Origin: Gautieria morchelliformis
Lineage: Eukaryota > Basidiomycota > Agaricomycetes > Gomphales > Gomphaceae
Direction: 5' to 3'
Assembly (NCBI GenBank): GCA_015179125.1
Contig: WHVA01000252.1
Span: forward strand, 1-64,000
DNA: 64,000 nucleotides
A program made the position numbers and the translations under genes. Below the pieces are notes generated by a model. It was not told the origin of the DNA and made no database searches. It worked only from the letters and a program-made list of their open reading frames with translations. Positions 1 to 11,040 of the stretch are shown piece by piece. Each line of letters begins with the position of its first letter. Position 1 is the stretch's first letter.

Positions 1-985
1 TGACAAGAGAGAGATGGGGGGGCGGCGCCGACTCGTTGCCCGGCGTCGTCTCTTCTTCGGCCATGCTCGACGAGACGTGGTCGGGATTTTCCTCGTCCTC
101 TGCTGAGGGGACGAGGGCGGTGAGATCTACGATCTCTCCGTCTTCTATCGTCCTGGTCTCTTGGTCCAGGGTAGCGTCAGCCGTCGTGTCACTGGGCTGC
201 GCCTGGGGTGTGGACCTCGAGCTCGTCGCTCGTGTCCGTCTTCGACTGCGTGGAATCATCATGCTCGCAGCCGACAGTAGAGGGTCTACTGGAGGGTCTC
301 AACGATGTTTAGTCGTCGACGCAGCGATCTTTTTCAAGATTGCTTCGAATCCACTATTGGTTGGTCGCGTGGCGATCAACCGCAGGATAGTTCAAAAAGG
401 TGTAAAGATATCTATCTTAGGCCTCAGGTCACAAGAGCACGACAGAACTTGACCAAGGTGTGGTATTCTGATGCTACGTAGTGACAGTGTAAGGGTAAGA
501 TGCGATGGGAACCGCTGGCCGGTTCCCACGCATAAACTATACAGTGGGTCCCTAAGGGGCCCACTGGGATTATGTAATAGCTATTGTACATGTAGATACA
601 CAGGTTATTTACAATTAGGGAGTGAGTCATGCACTGAGTCATGCAGAAATGGGGTAGTGAGTCAGAGTGAAAAAGGGTAATGAGTCAGAACTCGTGTTGA
701 CCAATCACAGCCCACAATTAGGGGGTGAGTCATGCAGAAATGGGGTAGTGAGTCAGGCATGAGTCACATCTAAGAATAAGATACACCCTTATTCTTAAAG
801 AGGATTAGCTCAACACAGCCTTTCATTGGTAAGCAGCCCCTCAGCCAATGATACACCAGAGTCCGAGCATGAGTCACGTGCCGAGCCAGGCTCTGAGTCA
901 TGCAGGAGTCATTTCCCAAGTCACAAGACTTTGGACCAATAATACTCCAGCTTGGCAGTGAGTCATGACCCTAATTCTATTTTAG
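1..985 (-). mobile_element. Left-edge LTR retroelement (probably Gypsy), partial
   Basis: Read on the minus strand, an open frame from about 261 runs off the left edge. It begins MMIPRSRRRTRATSS and is rich in S, T, E and D, as Gag N-termini often are. Upstream of it (higher coordinates) is a non-coding stretch whose likely LTR end is at about 488, where the minus strand reads CCCTTACA, followed by a leader of about 220 bases before the frame. The LTR-like part (about 488-985) is packed with TGAGTCA heptamers. I could not fix the outer LTR boundary. The rest of the element lies outside the window, so whether it is whole cannot be judged. The family is inferred from layout only. Confidence 0.4.
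620..970. repeat. Cluster of ten TGAGTCA heptamers
   Basis: Ten exact copies of TGAGTCA lie between about 620 and 970, several inside a longer repeated phrase (GTGAGTCATGCAGAAATGGG, seen around 650 and again around 730). The heptamer equals the Gcn4/AP-1 bZIP site. It sits in the presumed LTR of the left-edge element, so a regulatory role in that LTR is possible but not shown. Confidence 0.6.
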
Positions 986-1906
986 GAGTGTAGTCATGGC
1001 ACAGCACAGCCTAGCATAGCCTTGTTGCTATGGTAGCATAGGTTGGGCTGAGTTTGTATTGCACAAATTGTGTTGTGGAGGCTTGGGAATAAATTGCTAT
1101 TTCCAGAGTGCTGCGTCCGAACCGGTAGGTTGGCCAGAGTTTGTGGGTGCGTAAGTGTCCACAGGCTCGAGTTTGGGCTCGCGCGCGTCGGAGTTTGAAT
1201 AAGCAGAGTTGTGGATACATGTGGATTCATAACTCTGCTGCAACAGAATAGAAGTGTTTTGAGCCAAAGACTTCATTAAAAATGGCGAAGAAATGGTAGG
1301 AAATTAGAGGAAGTTTAAATAGTTCATCCCCAATGATAGCAATACCAGTGTGCTATATTTTAAGGTCACTATTTCGAAAATACATGGAATTTCTCCTATT
1401 TGACTGGCAAAGCAGGATCCCATACAGAGGGGCACACAGACATGGGAGAAATGGGTGGTGATATTACCTACCCTGATGCATTATTTAGAGCTACTTTCAA
1501 TTGTGATAAGATGTGTTTTACTTATCTGAATGATTGTACTTATCCCAAGTTTTCTTTATCCAATGTGTTGGACCTAACCACAGGTATCCACCATAGCAGT
1601 GGTCCAAGTGCATTCAAGCTCATCCCATGGGTCCCCGGCGGTCCCTACCCAGTGCTGTGCCACATCCTGGTGTGCAGCACAGGGGCATGGTAGGAATAGA
1701 CTTGCGATATGCAGTATTTATCATAACAGAGTCCATGTTCTTTAGGGAAGGGGAACACAACATCTAATATTGTATACAAAGAGGTGCTGCTAAAGCCTGA
1801 TTAAATATGTAGCTTCATTGCACCAAATAATTCTGTAATATATTGACTACCCCTGTGCGATGTTAACCTTAACTAACCCGGTGCGAAGCACGGGTCTATT
1901 GGCTAG
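986..1906 (+). mobile_element. Helitron 3' portion
   Basis: The right end reads ACCCGGTGCGAAGCACGGGT (about 1875-1894), a hairpin with one bulged G, followed 8 bases later by CTAG (1903-1906) and then T. A hairpin just before a CTRR end, inserted between A and T, is the mark of a Helitron 3' terminus. The flank after it (TAATGTAATAT) matches GCATAATGTAATATT at about 10532-10546, the same point in the next copy of the tandem duplication, so the insertion falls exactly between A and T. The 5' end and any Rep/helicase gene were not found. The 97-residue ORF at 1400-1693 matches nothing I know. The start coordinate is only the limit of the neighbouring element. Confidence 0.55.
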
Positions 1907-2377
1907 TAATGTAATATAAATGCATCGGCTTGTGGCAGCGAAATCGACGGAGAACTTGCGACCGGCTCTGTACCTACGCACGGCGGTGACCCTCTCTAGC
2001 TGGTGGTTTTCTCGCGCTCGCTATCGAGCGCCGCCTGACACTCTCGAAGAGACACGTCCGAATAAGCATCTTCGATCGCGTATGTATTCTTTATAAGTGC
2101 CAGAGCCTCATAACACGTGCCGAGATAGCGCGCATCGGAGCCCGGGCGTATGGCGCTGAGGCCCATTCCTCACATGCGAGACCATAGTCGACACATGCAG
2201 CTCTAAGACCAGCCAAAATTTCATGGATATCGGTTAGGGCGCGGTGAGCAGCTCGACGACGTACTGGGGAGCTTGGCGAGTGTTGCAGAAGACGTTACGA
2301 CGTCGAAGGGAGCAAATTGGGCATGCATGCGCCAGTAGCGCTTGGCGTGTATGGTGTGTTGTAGGAGAGTAAGGAAG

Positions 2378-2632
2378 TTACACATCACGAATTTTGCGGT
2401 TGACTTTTCTATGTTTATTTTGGCGTTCGACGGCCGTAGGCGTACCAGCTAAGGAGTAGGCGCGGTGGTTGATGGAGCATCCGGCCGTGGCTGAGATTGA
2501 TCTCCCATTTGATGTGGGAGGTGCTGCGAAGGAGCTCTTGTGAAACCTCCGTCTGTGAAATATTGACAAGGCCCATCGGTGCAGTGGATATGTGACCGAG
2601 ATGTGCGGCTCATCAACGCGCAGATAGAACAT
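2378..2632 (-). CDS. Antisense ORF kept open in both duplicate copies (unrecognised)
   Basis: An 84-residue minus-strand ORF about 0.9 kb upstream of NLR copy 1 has a counterpart of 86 residues at 11041-11301. Both start MFY-R-DE and end KVNRKIRDV, and the indels between them keep the frame. It has no recognised domain, signal peptide or membrane segment. It could be a small divergent gene, an exon of something larger, or a chance frame in a conserved promoter region. Frame preservation across indels is the only evidence for coding. Confidence 0.25.
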   Translation of the reverse strand: MFYLRVDEPHISVTYPLHRWALSIFHRRRFHKSSFAAPPTSNGRSISATAGCSINHRAYSLAGTPTAVERQNKHRKVNRKIRDV

Positions 2633-3426
2633 CTAGGAAACAACGTCACTTTTGACCAACGGCGAAGACCTTGATTTTTGCTTCGGTTTCCACACTTACA
2701 ACGATTTAAATGCGCATCAAAAATGGCATAGTATGTAATGGTCTACTTCAACGTTCATATGCGTGACGACACTCTCATATACAGAATGCCAACCTTGATC
2801 AACAAGCCCTTGATTCGTGAGGTATATCGGCTGTGGTATTTACCCTGTAACATCTATACCTAAAGGCCAGGACCGAATGTACAGCCGCCATCGCCAGCAG
2901 CACCTTCTGCTATTCTCATTCACCTCCCGGCAAAGAGGTTCTCTAAACTGATATTCTTATTTATAGATCGGTACTTGCTGATCTTTTCTCTTGTTTTTGC
3001 TCAGGCATGCATCGTCGAGAATTATACATCCGATCTTCTGACGGCGAAGTATATCTTCCCCGACTAAAGAAGGTTGTCTGTATTGTCTGTTGGGGCGTTA
3101 TCTTAGTGAAGAGATGAGCATACTCAGTCGCGACGCCAACTGTTTCTTGGTATGTCGTGATGCTTCGGGAACCCTCCTGCGAACAGCTGTCCCCAGTCGT
3201 GTAAGGGATTGTTTATGAGCAAGTCGCCACCAAATTTGGAAGTCGCATTGTGGTAATGTAACAGCGTGCTGCGATGTGGAGATGGAGATGGCGAAGTTTC
3301 TTACATTTCAGTGCACGTGTGAACCGTTTCCTGTGCAGACCCTTGCCTCGTGGGCGAAGCGCATAGCGTTGACTGTCACAGCCCTAAACGGCACTAAGGC
3401 ATTGCCATGACGAGCGTCAAAATGTC

Positions 3427-3433
3427 TATATAT
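3427..3433 (+). promoter_or_regulatory. TATA-like box upstream of NLR copy 1
   Basis: TATATAT in the phrase TCTATATATGAGATGG lies 54 bases before the chosen ATG and is conserved at the same place before copy 2. Position and conservation make it a plausible core promoter element. No transcription start was seen directly. Confidence 0.35.
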
Positions 3434-3486
3434 GAGATGGCAGCCCTGGACTGTCGAGCGCCCCCCACAATCATCGACTCGATTTG

Positions 3487-6400
3487 ATGGCTGAAGCTCT
3501 GGCAGGTCTGGGAGTAGCAGGCAAGTGTGCTATACTCAATTAGATTCTACTGCGATGCTCATCAATCCACTCAGCGAGTGTCATTGCCGTTGTCCAGCTC
3601 ACAGAAAATGTTATCGGCAAGTGCTCCGCGTATGGAACTGCGTACAGGAATGCGTCCAGAGATATGAGCAGACTCAGCGACCAGATCTCCGGGCTACGTC
3701 AGGTGCTCCTTGACCTTAATGGGCTCATAGTGGCCCAAAGGTCCTCTCGATTGCCAACTTTGATGGCCGCGCTCAGTATATCCAATGAGCCTCACACTTC
3801 TGGCAGGCCTCCCGAGCTGGCAAACAGCGAGGATGGCTCGCGAGCCGACAATAGGCCCACTGAATCCATGCCAATCGGGCATGCGAGTCTCCTGCAAAGC
3901 CTCTTGAAGAAGCTCAAGCGCAAAGGACGCGGGAATACGATAGAAGCCCGGTATGAACACACAGATGGCGTCGGGTATCCCCCTGCGACAACTAGCCATG
4001 CCGGGATCGCCCCTGCGACTACTGGTGATGCCTTGCCAACTGAAGGTGGCAATACAGCAGGGAATGCGTCGGACAGCAACAATGATCGCATGAGTTTACC
4101 TCGTGTTCTTAGGGATTGTCACGACGAGCTGCAGAGCCTGGGGAAGAAACTAGAAACAAAGGATGTACGCGCATCTCGCATGGAAGCGTTGTTTTACACA
4201 TTCAAGCAAGGCGAGGTTAACAAGACTCTTGAGAACCTCCAAAGGTTCCAGCAGCAGCTTGTTGCGGCATTGGCCATTGATCAAGCGTAGGTTTGACTGC
4301 CTAACTGCGGACTGCAGCTGATGCTTTCATGTCGACAGACGTTTGGTGCTGGAGACACATGATAACCAACGTCGTCAGGATATCTATAATTGGCTGTCTG
4401 CTCCTGACTATGAGTCGAAACATTTGACTGCCATTACGGAGCGAGAAGGAAACACCGGCGCGTGGTGTGTGCAGGGAGACTGTTTCCAGGAATGGAGAGG
4501 GAAGCCCAAGTCGTTCCTATGGCTTCATGGCAAGGGTGCGTTCTCTGATTAGCTTATTTATGGTCGTCGCTGATTGGTATACACAGCTGGTGCAGGGAAG
4601 ACTATCTTATGGTATATAACTCAAACCTATCAAGATGTCTAGGTATCGTGCTAACAAATGCCTGTATCAAGCTCGACAATCATTAGGGAGATCTCCCGTC
4701 ACTGCGAATCAGACTCCTCGCTCGCAATCGCATTCTTCTATTTTGATTTTCACAGCAAGGATACAAAGCCACCTGCCGTCCTTCGTGCACTGATTAAACA
4801 GCTGTCCGCGAGGAGGTCTGCAAAGACATCTCCGAAGATCCCTGACTACCTGGCCGACTTATTCTCAAGAAAAGGGGATGGGAAGCAATCACCATCTTCC
4901 GAGGAACTGGAGTCGACACTCAAGTCCATCATTGGGACTTTCAAGAATGATGTGTATATTATCTTCGATGCCTTTGACGAATGCCCGGATCGACCTCAAT
5001 TTCTGAAACTGATCAAAGAAATCCATGAATGGAACTTTGACAAATTGCACCTCCTAGCAACGAGTCGGTACGAGCAAGACATTGAGAAGACATTGAGGGA
5101 CTTGGTTTCACATCAGGTGCCCATGGATGAGAATCTCGTCGACGGCGATATCCAAGTCTATGTGTCAAGACAAATGAATGATGATCCCAAATTCATTAGA
5201 TACTCGGAAGAAAAAAGGGAAACCATCAAGGCTACTTTAATGGACGGTGCGCATGGCATGTATGTGGTCATTTTTACGTTCTCCGGGACCGCCACTAACG
5301 GGTCAGGCAGGTTTCGATGGGTTGTTTGTCAGCTGGATTCACTACGAAAGTGCCGATCTCCCCACGAGCTCCAGATGGCACTCACCGATCTACCACCGAC
5401 TCTATACGAGACCTACGATAGGATTCTCCTACACATCGACGAGCGCGATAGAGTACATGCTCTCAAATTGTTGCAATGGCTCGCTTTCGCGGTCGACAAG
5501 GTGTCGCTCAGCGAGGCTGTGGATGTACTCGCTACGAATGCTGATGCCGTAAATAGTCCCTTTTTCGACCGAGATCGGCGGTTTGATGATCCACGGGACA
5601 TCCTGGCCATATGCTCGAGCCTGGTCACCTTTAGCGTCGTGCAGCCAATCCCATATCCTTTCGACCCCAAGGAACAGGAAGGATTCACAGAGCTCAAGCT
5701 GGCACATTTCTCCGTGCGCGAATATTTAGTCTCGGAAGGCCTCCGCAACCACGTCAAGCTGACGATCTATCACTGCAGCGAAAAACGGGCCAATACGTTC
5801 ATGGCCAAGACATGTGTAGCCTACCTGCTGCAATTCACCCAGCATGGTTGCATAAGCAAGGGTACACGCATATCCCATCCACTATGTTCATATGCTGCGC
5901 GAAACTGGATACGCCATACCCAGCCAGATAATGACAATGACATTAATTTGCGCCGACTGATTATGGCTCTTCTTCAATCAAAGGATGCAGGGGTGTACTC
6001 AAATTGGCTTGATCTTAGACACCCAAATGCCAGAGAGAGAGGAGCTCCCATCTTCCATACATCAATGGCAGGGCTAGCAAGAGCATGCCAGGATCTTTTG
6101 GAGAAGGGAGCAGATGTCAATGTGGAAGGTGGCTTGTCCGTCAATGCACTACAGGCAGCATCATTAGGGGGTCATCAAGCTACTGTTGAGCTGCTCCTGG
6201 ACAAGGGAGCAGATGTCAATGCACAAGGTGGCCTTTATGGAAATGCACTGCAGGCAGCATCATCAGAGGGCCATCAGGCCACTGTTGAGCTGCTCTTAGA
6301 GAAGGGAGCAGATGTCAATGTGCGAGGGGTGAGTATGGAAATGCACTCCAGGCGGCGTCATCAGAGGGCCATCATGCCACTGATGAGCTGGTCTGGGAGA

Positions 6401-8437
6401 AGGGAGCACAAGGTGGCATGTATGGAAATGCACTCCAGGCAGCATCATCAGGGGGTCATCAGGCCACTGTTGAGCTGCTCCTGGAGCAGGGAGCAGAGGT
6501 CAATGCGCAAAGTGGCAAGGATGGAAATGCACTGCAGGTGGCATCATTAAGGGGTTTTCAGGCCACTGTTGAGTTGCTCCTGGAGAAGGGAGCAGATGTC
6601 AATGCGCAAGGTGGCCTTTATGGAAATGCACTGCAGGCAGCATCATCAGAGGGCCATCAGGCCACTGTTGAGCTGCTCCTGGAGAAGGGAGCAGATGTCA
6701 ATGCGCAAGGTGGTGAGTATTGAAATGCACTCCAGGCGGCATCATCATGGGGTCATCAGGCCACCGTTGAGCTACTCCTGGAGAAGGGAGCAGATGTCAA
6801 TGTGCAAGGTGGCATGTATGGAAATGCACTCCAGGGGGCCTCATTATTGGGTCATCAAGCTACTGTTGCGCTGCTCCTGGACAAGGGAGCAGATGTCAAT
6901 GCACAAGGTGGCCTTTATGGAAATGCATTGCAGGCGGTGTCATTAGGGGCTCATCAGGCCACTGTTGAGCTGCTCCTGGAGAAGGGAGCAGATATCAATG
7001 CGCAAGGTGGTGAGTATGGAAGTGCACTCCAGGTGGCGTCATTCGAGGGCCATCAGGCCACTGTTGAGCTGCTCTTGGAGAAGGGAGCAGATGTCAATGC
7101 GCAAGGTGGTGAGCATGGAAGTGCACTCCAGGCAGCATCATCAGTGGGTGGTCAGGCCATTGTTGAGCTGCTCCTTGAGAAGGGAGCAGATATCAATGCA
7201 CAAGGTGGCAAGAATGGAAATGCACTCCAGGTGGCAACATTAGGGTCAGGCCACTGTTGAGCTGCTCCTGGAGAAGGGGGCAGATGTCAATGCACAAGGT
7301 GGCCTTTATGGAAATGCACTGCAGGTGGCATCATCAGTGGGTGATCAGGCCACTATTGAGCTGCTCCTGGAGAAGGGAGCAGATGTCAATGCGCAAGGTG
7401 GCTGGTGGGGCAATGCACTGCAGGCAGCGTCATTCATGGGTCATCAGGCAACTGTTGAGCTGCTCCTGGCAAAGGGAGCAGATATCAATGTGCAAGGCAG
7501 CTGGTGCGGCAATGCACTGCAGGCATCGTCATCCGGGGACCATCAGGCCACTGCTGAGCTGCTCCTGGAGAACGGAACAGATGTCAATGTGCAAGCTGGC
7601 AAATATGGCAGTGCACTCCAGGTGGCATCAATGGCAGGTCATCATGCCATTGTTGAGCTGCTCCTGGAGAAGGGTGCAGATGTCAATACGCAAGCTGGCA
7701 AATATGGCAGTGCACTCCAGGTGGCATCATTGGTGGGTCATCATGCCATTTTTGAGCTGCTCCTGGAGAAGGGAGCAGATGTCAATGCGCAAGGTGGCCT
7801 TTATGGAAATGCACTGCAGGCAGCGTCATCAGAGGGCCATCAGGCCACTGTTGAGCTGCTCCTGGAGAAGGGAGCAGATGTCAATGCGCGAGGTGGCTAT
7901 TATGGAAATGCACTCCAGGTGGCATCATTAGAGGGCCATCAGGCCACTGTTGAGCTGCTCCTGGACAAGGGAGCAGATGTCAATGCACAAGGCTGCTGGT
8001 GGGGCAATGCACTGCAGGCAGCGTCATTAATGGGTTATCAGGCCATTGTTGAGCTGCTCCTGGACAAGGGAGCAGATGTCAATGCGCAGGGTGGCATGTA
8101 TGGAAATGCACTCCAGGTAGCGTCATTAAGTGGTCATCAAGCTACTGTTGATCTGCTCCTGGACAAGGGAGCAGATGTCAATGCCCAAGGCGGTCGGTAT
8201 GGAAATGCACTACAGGCAGCATCATCAGAGGGCCATCAGGCCACTGTTGAGCTGCTCCTGGAGAACAGACCAGATGTCAGCGTGCAAGGTGGCAAATATG
8301 GCAGTGCACTCCAGGCAGCATCATCAGAGGGTCATCATGCCATTGTTGAGTTGATCTTGATGAGTGCCACACATATGGAGAATAGGACTGATGGCACTCA
8401 GGCTGATGCTCAACCACACCCCTCTTTATGTATTTGA
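3487..8437 (+). pseudogene. NACHT-ankyrin NOD-like receptor, copy 1 (broken in the ankyrin array)
   Basis: This is a STAND-type NTPase, the fungal counterpart of NLR immune receptors, expected in the cytoplasm. Predicted exons are 3487-3520, 3605-4286, 4339-4535, 4587-4611, 4672-5259 and 5311 onward. They give 922 codons up to a stop at 6550. In order: a HeLo-like helical domain (residues about 1-238, starting MAEALAGLGVA), a linker, NACHT with Walker A GKAGAGKT (about 303-310) and Walker B IIFDAFDECPD (about 406-418), then ankyrin repeats from about residue 766. The first intron starts GC, and the P-loop lies largely on a 25-nt exon. Against the repeat consensus I see a one-base loss near 6330, a stop near 6722 and a 5-base loss near 7245. 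The product would therefore keep only two full repeats plus a shifted tail. About 23 units remain recognisable up to 8360. It may be a pseudogene or encode a short receptor. Confidence 0.8.
6082..8360 (+). repeat. Ankyrin-coding 99-bp tandem array, about 23 units
   Basis: Each unit is 99 bp and encodes 33 residues built on GNALQAAS, GHQATVELLL and GADVNAQGG, the usual fungal NACHT-associated ankyrin pattern. Units are highly alike at the DNA level. The two residues before the invariant G of G(N/S)AL vary most (LY, WW, WC, KY, YY, CW, MY, RY). Two indels and one stop break the main frame. Confidence 0.9.
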
Positions 8438-8833
8438 CTGCAAGAACGATGGTAAAAGAAGAGACCTCACTGGGTCAGTGGCCATTACCACCATGTTATA
8501 CTCTACCTCTGAATGTTGCATTGCTAGAACGATGAGCATGGAGGTGTACTACACATGTGAAATTTATTTTTTTCCCTTTTTTTCCTCTTCATCATTTCAT
8601 TTGACCAGCGCAACCCATGCAGGAGGCTGCTACACTTGATGACCTGGATTCGGCTCATTATCCGTTCGTTTTTCGTGATATCGTGCCAGGTCTGGGTGAA
8701 GGCAGGGAAAGAGGTAGGAAAGGGAGTGGGTGGACAAGGATCAGGGAGGGCGTGCGGGGTGTCTTGTAAATCGCGTCGGACCTTCGGGTGCTGAAGGGGC
8801 GGGCATCGCGCACCACGACGCCTCTAGGTTTAG
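8438..8833. other. NLR 3' flank
   Basis: This is the 3' flank shared by both duplication copies. No gene is supported. The ORF-like phrase starting MDKDQGG at 8730 is also present in copy 2 (20236), but it overlaps the metaxin-like relic in another frame and is probably a shadow. Confidence 0.5.
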
Positions 8834-9990
8834 ACGGTTTGGCAGGGTCGATGGGGCCTACCGTCTATCGATGCTAGCTGCCTCGAAGCCATCAGATATC
8901 CTCAGATGGTCTTGCCTGGTCATTATTCCACATTTCAAACCGCAGATCTCGACCAGTCTCCCAGCGCACAGCTGCCATTCTTGACGCATGGTCAAATTAT
9001 CGTCTCTCCATCACCTTCCTATACTTAATCCCTACACCACACCCTTCTCAAACCTTCAAACTTTCAGGATGCGTACGAGATCGACCCAAGCATGGTCACC
9101 CCAACCTTCGATGCAGGTCTCAGTGCGTTGCAGCTCTCACAGAGGACAGCTTGGCGAGGGTACTTGGAAGTGCAGCTGGGGGATCTCGTAGTCAGTCAGC
9201 TCGTGCGTTGAATCAGCTACCTGCTTGTTGACATCTTCGTTTCCTCGTTGAAAGGCCCGTTCATTATTTGTCCTGAAGCCCAACTTAGCCTCACACATGG
9301 AACGCTAGCCTCCATCCTCCCTGTCCCGCAGCGGTACTACGTCCCACCCCGTATAAAGAGAGTCCTCGACCGCGCCTAGAAGTGGTACGTTTGTGGGCAA
9401 TAGCAAACGAGCCAGAACATCGCCAGGACGACCCAGGAACCGGGAGATCATAATGAAACCAGCGAAGCTCAAAGCAAGCGCGCTTTCAGTCAGCCCCAGG
9501 TATGCCACACCATGTGGTATATTGACCTTTGGCCCAAGCTGGTCGAGAAGGCCAGACTTGTGTTTGATATATTAGTCAAGCTGCTCAGCGAGAAATCATT
9601 CCTCTTTATTGATCGGTTAGCCTCTCATCTCTCGCATTTCCGCTGAGTTAACTATCTCATATTAGACCCACATCTGCGGACATCGCGCTGGCCTCACTTA
9701 TTCTCCTTCTAACCAATGCCCCACTTCCAAATTCCGCTCTCAAGGATCTTCTGCGTGCATCCTATCCTTCTTTGATATCGCACGCGACTCGCATACACAC
9801 ACTGGCATTTCCCTCCTCCCCATCTGCCTCCAACCCTCGCCCACACATTCTCCCACCGAAGCGCATGAACCCTTTAATGATCTTCAAACGCTCTCTGAGC
9901 CATTTTAGCATGTCTCGCAGACATGTGTCAGAGGAGCTGAAACGGTTTCGTAGAAAATTTCATTCAGAAGTATTAATACCTTTTAAAGAA
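8834..9990 (+). pseudogene. Metaxin/SAM37-like relic, copy 1
   Basis: Three blocks resemble the metaxin/Sam37 (Tom37) subunit of the mitochondrial outer-membrane sorting and assembly machinery, which inserts beta-barrel proteins. The N-terminal GST-like part gives WGLPSIDASCLEAI and later QLPFLTHGQIIVSPS (about 8850-9010). The middle gives LSQRTAWRGYLEVQLGDL (about 9130-9190). The C-terminal part gives KARLVFDILVKLLSEKSF (about 9550-9605). An intron at 9616-9665 follows, then PTSADIALASLILLLTNAPL. The start codon position that is ATG in copy 2 is ACG here, and the blocks need several frame changes, so this looks like a dead gene. The assignment is from memory of the family. Another GST-like protein is possible but less likely, because block order and spacing fit metaxins. 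Confidence 0.6.
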
Positions 9991-10066
9991 TCAATATAAA
10001 GAAAAAATAAAAATACTGCCCACAAACTCTCAACATCACGAGCCTTCTCCGTGGCACTGTGGATAC

Positions 10067-10417
10067 GTGGCTGCTGTACTCTCTTCCCAAGGCATCCAAT
10101 CTCTGCCTCGTATCCCCAGTCATATCCATTACATCTGTGCTCAACTTTTCTCTCGCAGCTTCCCTCGTTATCCTACTCGGAATACCGCTATCTATATCCT
10201 CGCCGACAATAGGCCTTACGTCGAAGATGGCCAAAGCCATGTCGTATTTTATGCTACTGTTCCCCATTTGGTGGATGTTACTCGCGACGCCAATATCTCA
10301 GTCTATATGGGATTGGCCGGTTTTGGGCGTTTGGTTCGCACCATTCGTCTGCATAGTGTACTTGCCGTTGGTAGTACTTCAGGCAACGGTCGTGTGCATG
10401 CTAGACCCATAGCATAA
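10067..10417 (+). CDS. Unrecognised ORF conserved after the metaxin relic, copy 1
   Basis: The 116-residue frame starts MAAVLSSQGIQSLPR and has the phrase ILADNRPYVEDGQSH. The matching frame in copy 2 (21567-21911) keeps the same start and most residues, with several differences at third codon positions. An overlapping +1 frame would encode a hydrophobic protein in both copies, so the true frame is uncertain. It may be the 3' exon of the metaxin-like gene or of a separate gene. No function can be given. Confidence 0.3.
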   Translation: MAAVLSSQGIQSLPRIPSHIHYICAQLFSRSFPRYPTRNTAIYILADNRPYVEDGQSHVVFYATVPHLVDVTRDANISVYMGLAGFGRLVRTIRLHSVLAVGSTSGNGRVHARPIA

Positions 10418-11040
10418 TCTCATATATGCCTGAGCATCCTTTGACTCTCGCAGGCCAACACTACACATTGCTCTAGCTAGGCTATACGCTGGTCAAGTGT
10501 GAATTCTACTGAAGCTAGAATCAAGACCCAATAGCAGTTTGCATAATGTAATATTAAACAATGCATGTGAGCGGAATCGACGGAGAACTTGCGATCGCAT
10601 CTGTACTTACGCACGGCGGTGACCCTCGCTGGCTGGTGGTTTTCTCGCGCTCGCTATCGAGCGCGGCCTGACACTCTCGAAGAGACACGTCCGAATAAGC
10701 ATCTTCGATCGCGTATGTATTCTATATAAGTGGCAGAGCTTATAACACGTGCCTGGCGGAGATGACGCGCATCGGAGCCCGGGCGGTACGGCCTATTAAT
10801 TCCTCACATGCGAGTCCATAGTCGACGCATGCAGCTCCAAGACAAGCCGAAATGTCACGGTTGGATATCGGTTAGGGCGTGAGCAGCTCGACGACGTACT
10901 GGGGAGCTTGGCGAGTGTTGCAAAAGGCGTCGCGACGTCGAAGGGAGCAAAATCGATAAATTAGGCATGCATGCGCCGATAGCGCTTGGCGTGTATGATG
11001 TGTTGTATGAGGAATGGTGTGTTGTATGAGGGTAAGGAAG

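Larger units (their letters stand above)
1907..10540 (+). repeat. Segmental tandem duplication, copy 1 (about 8.6 kb)
   Basis: The order conserved upstream block, NLR gene, metaxin-like relic, short ORF and tail is repeated from about 10541 to 22085. Matching landmarks include the block after 1935 with the one after 10572, the NLR starts at 3487 and 12152, and the tails ending in AATGTAATAT at about 10540 and 22085. Divergence is visible every few bases outside the exons, so the duplication is old compared with the homogenised ankyrin units it carries. The 1.5 kb before the gene holds no gene I can support other than a weak antisense ORF. Confidence 0.85.

Noticed and set aside
36-452. 138-residue plus-strand ORF at the left edge
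   Set aside because: Shadow of the minus-strand Gag-like frame, which has better composition and an LTR in the right place.
3525-3713. Identical 62-residue ORFs at 3525-3713 and 12190-12378
   Set aside because: They run through the first NLR intron into exon 2 in the wrong frame; their conservation follows from the real gene.
7257-7931. Long +1-frame ORFs across the ankyrin arrays (Arg/Cys/Trp-rich repeats such as SCSWRREQMSM), up to 224 residues
   Set aside because: They are a by-product of repeating a 99-bp unit that happens to lack stops in this frame. The ankyrin frame is the one with family motifs.
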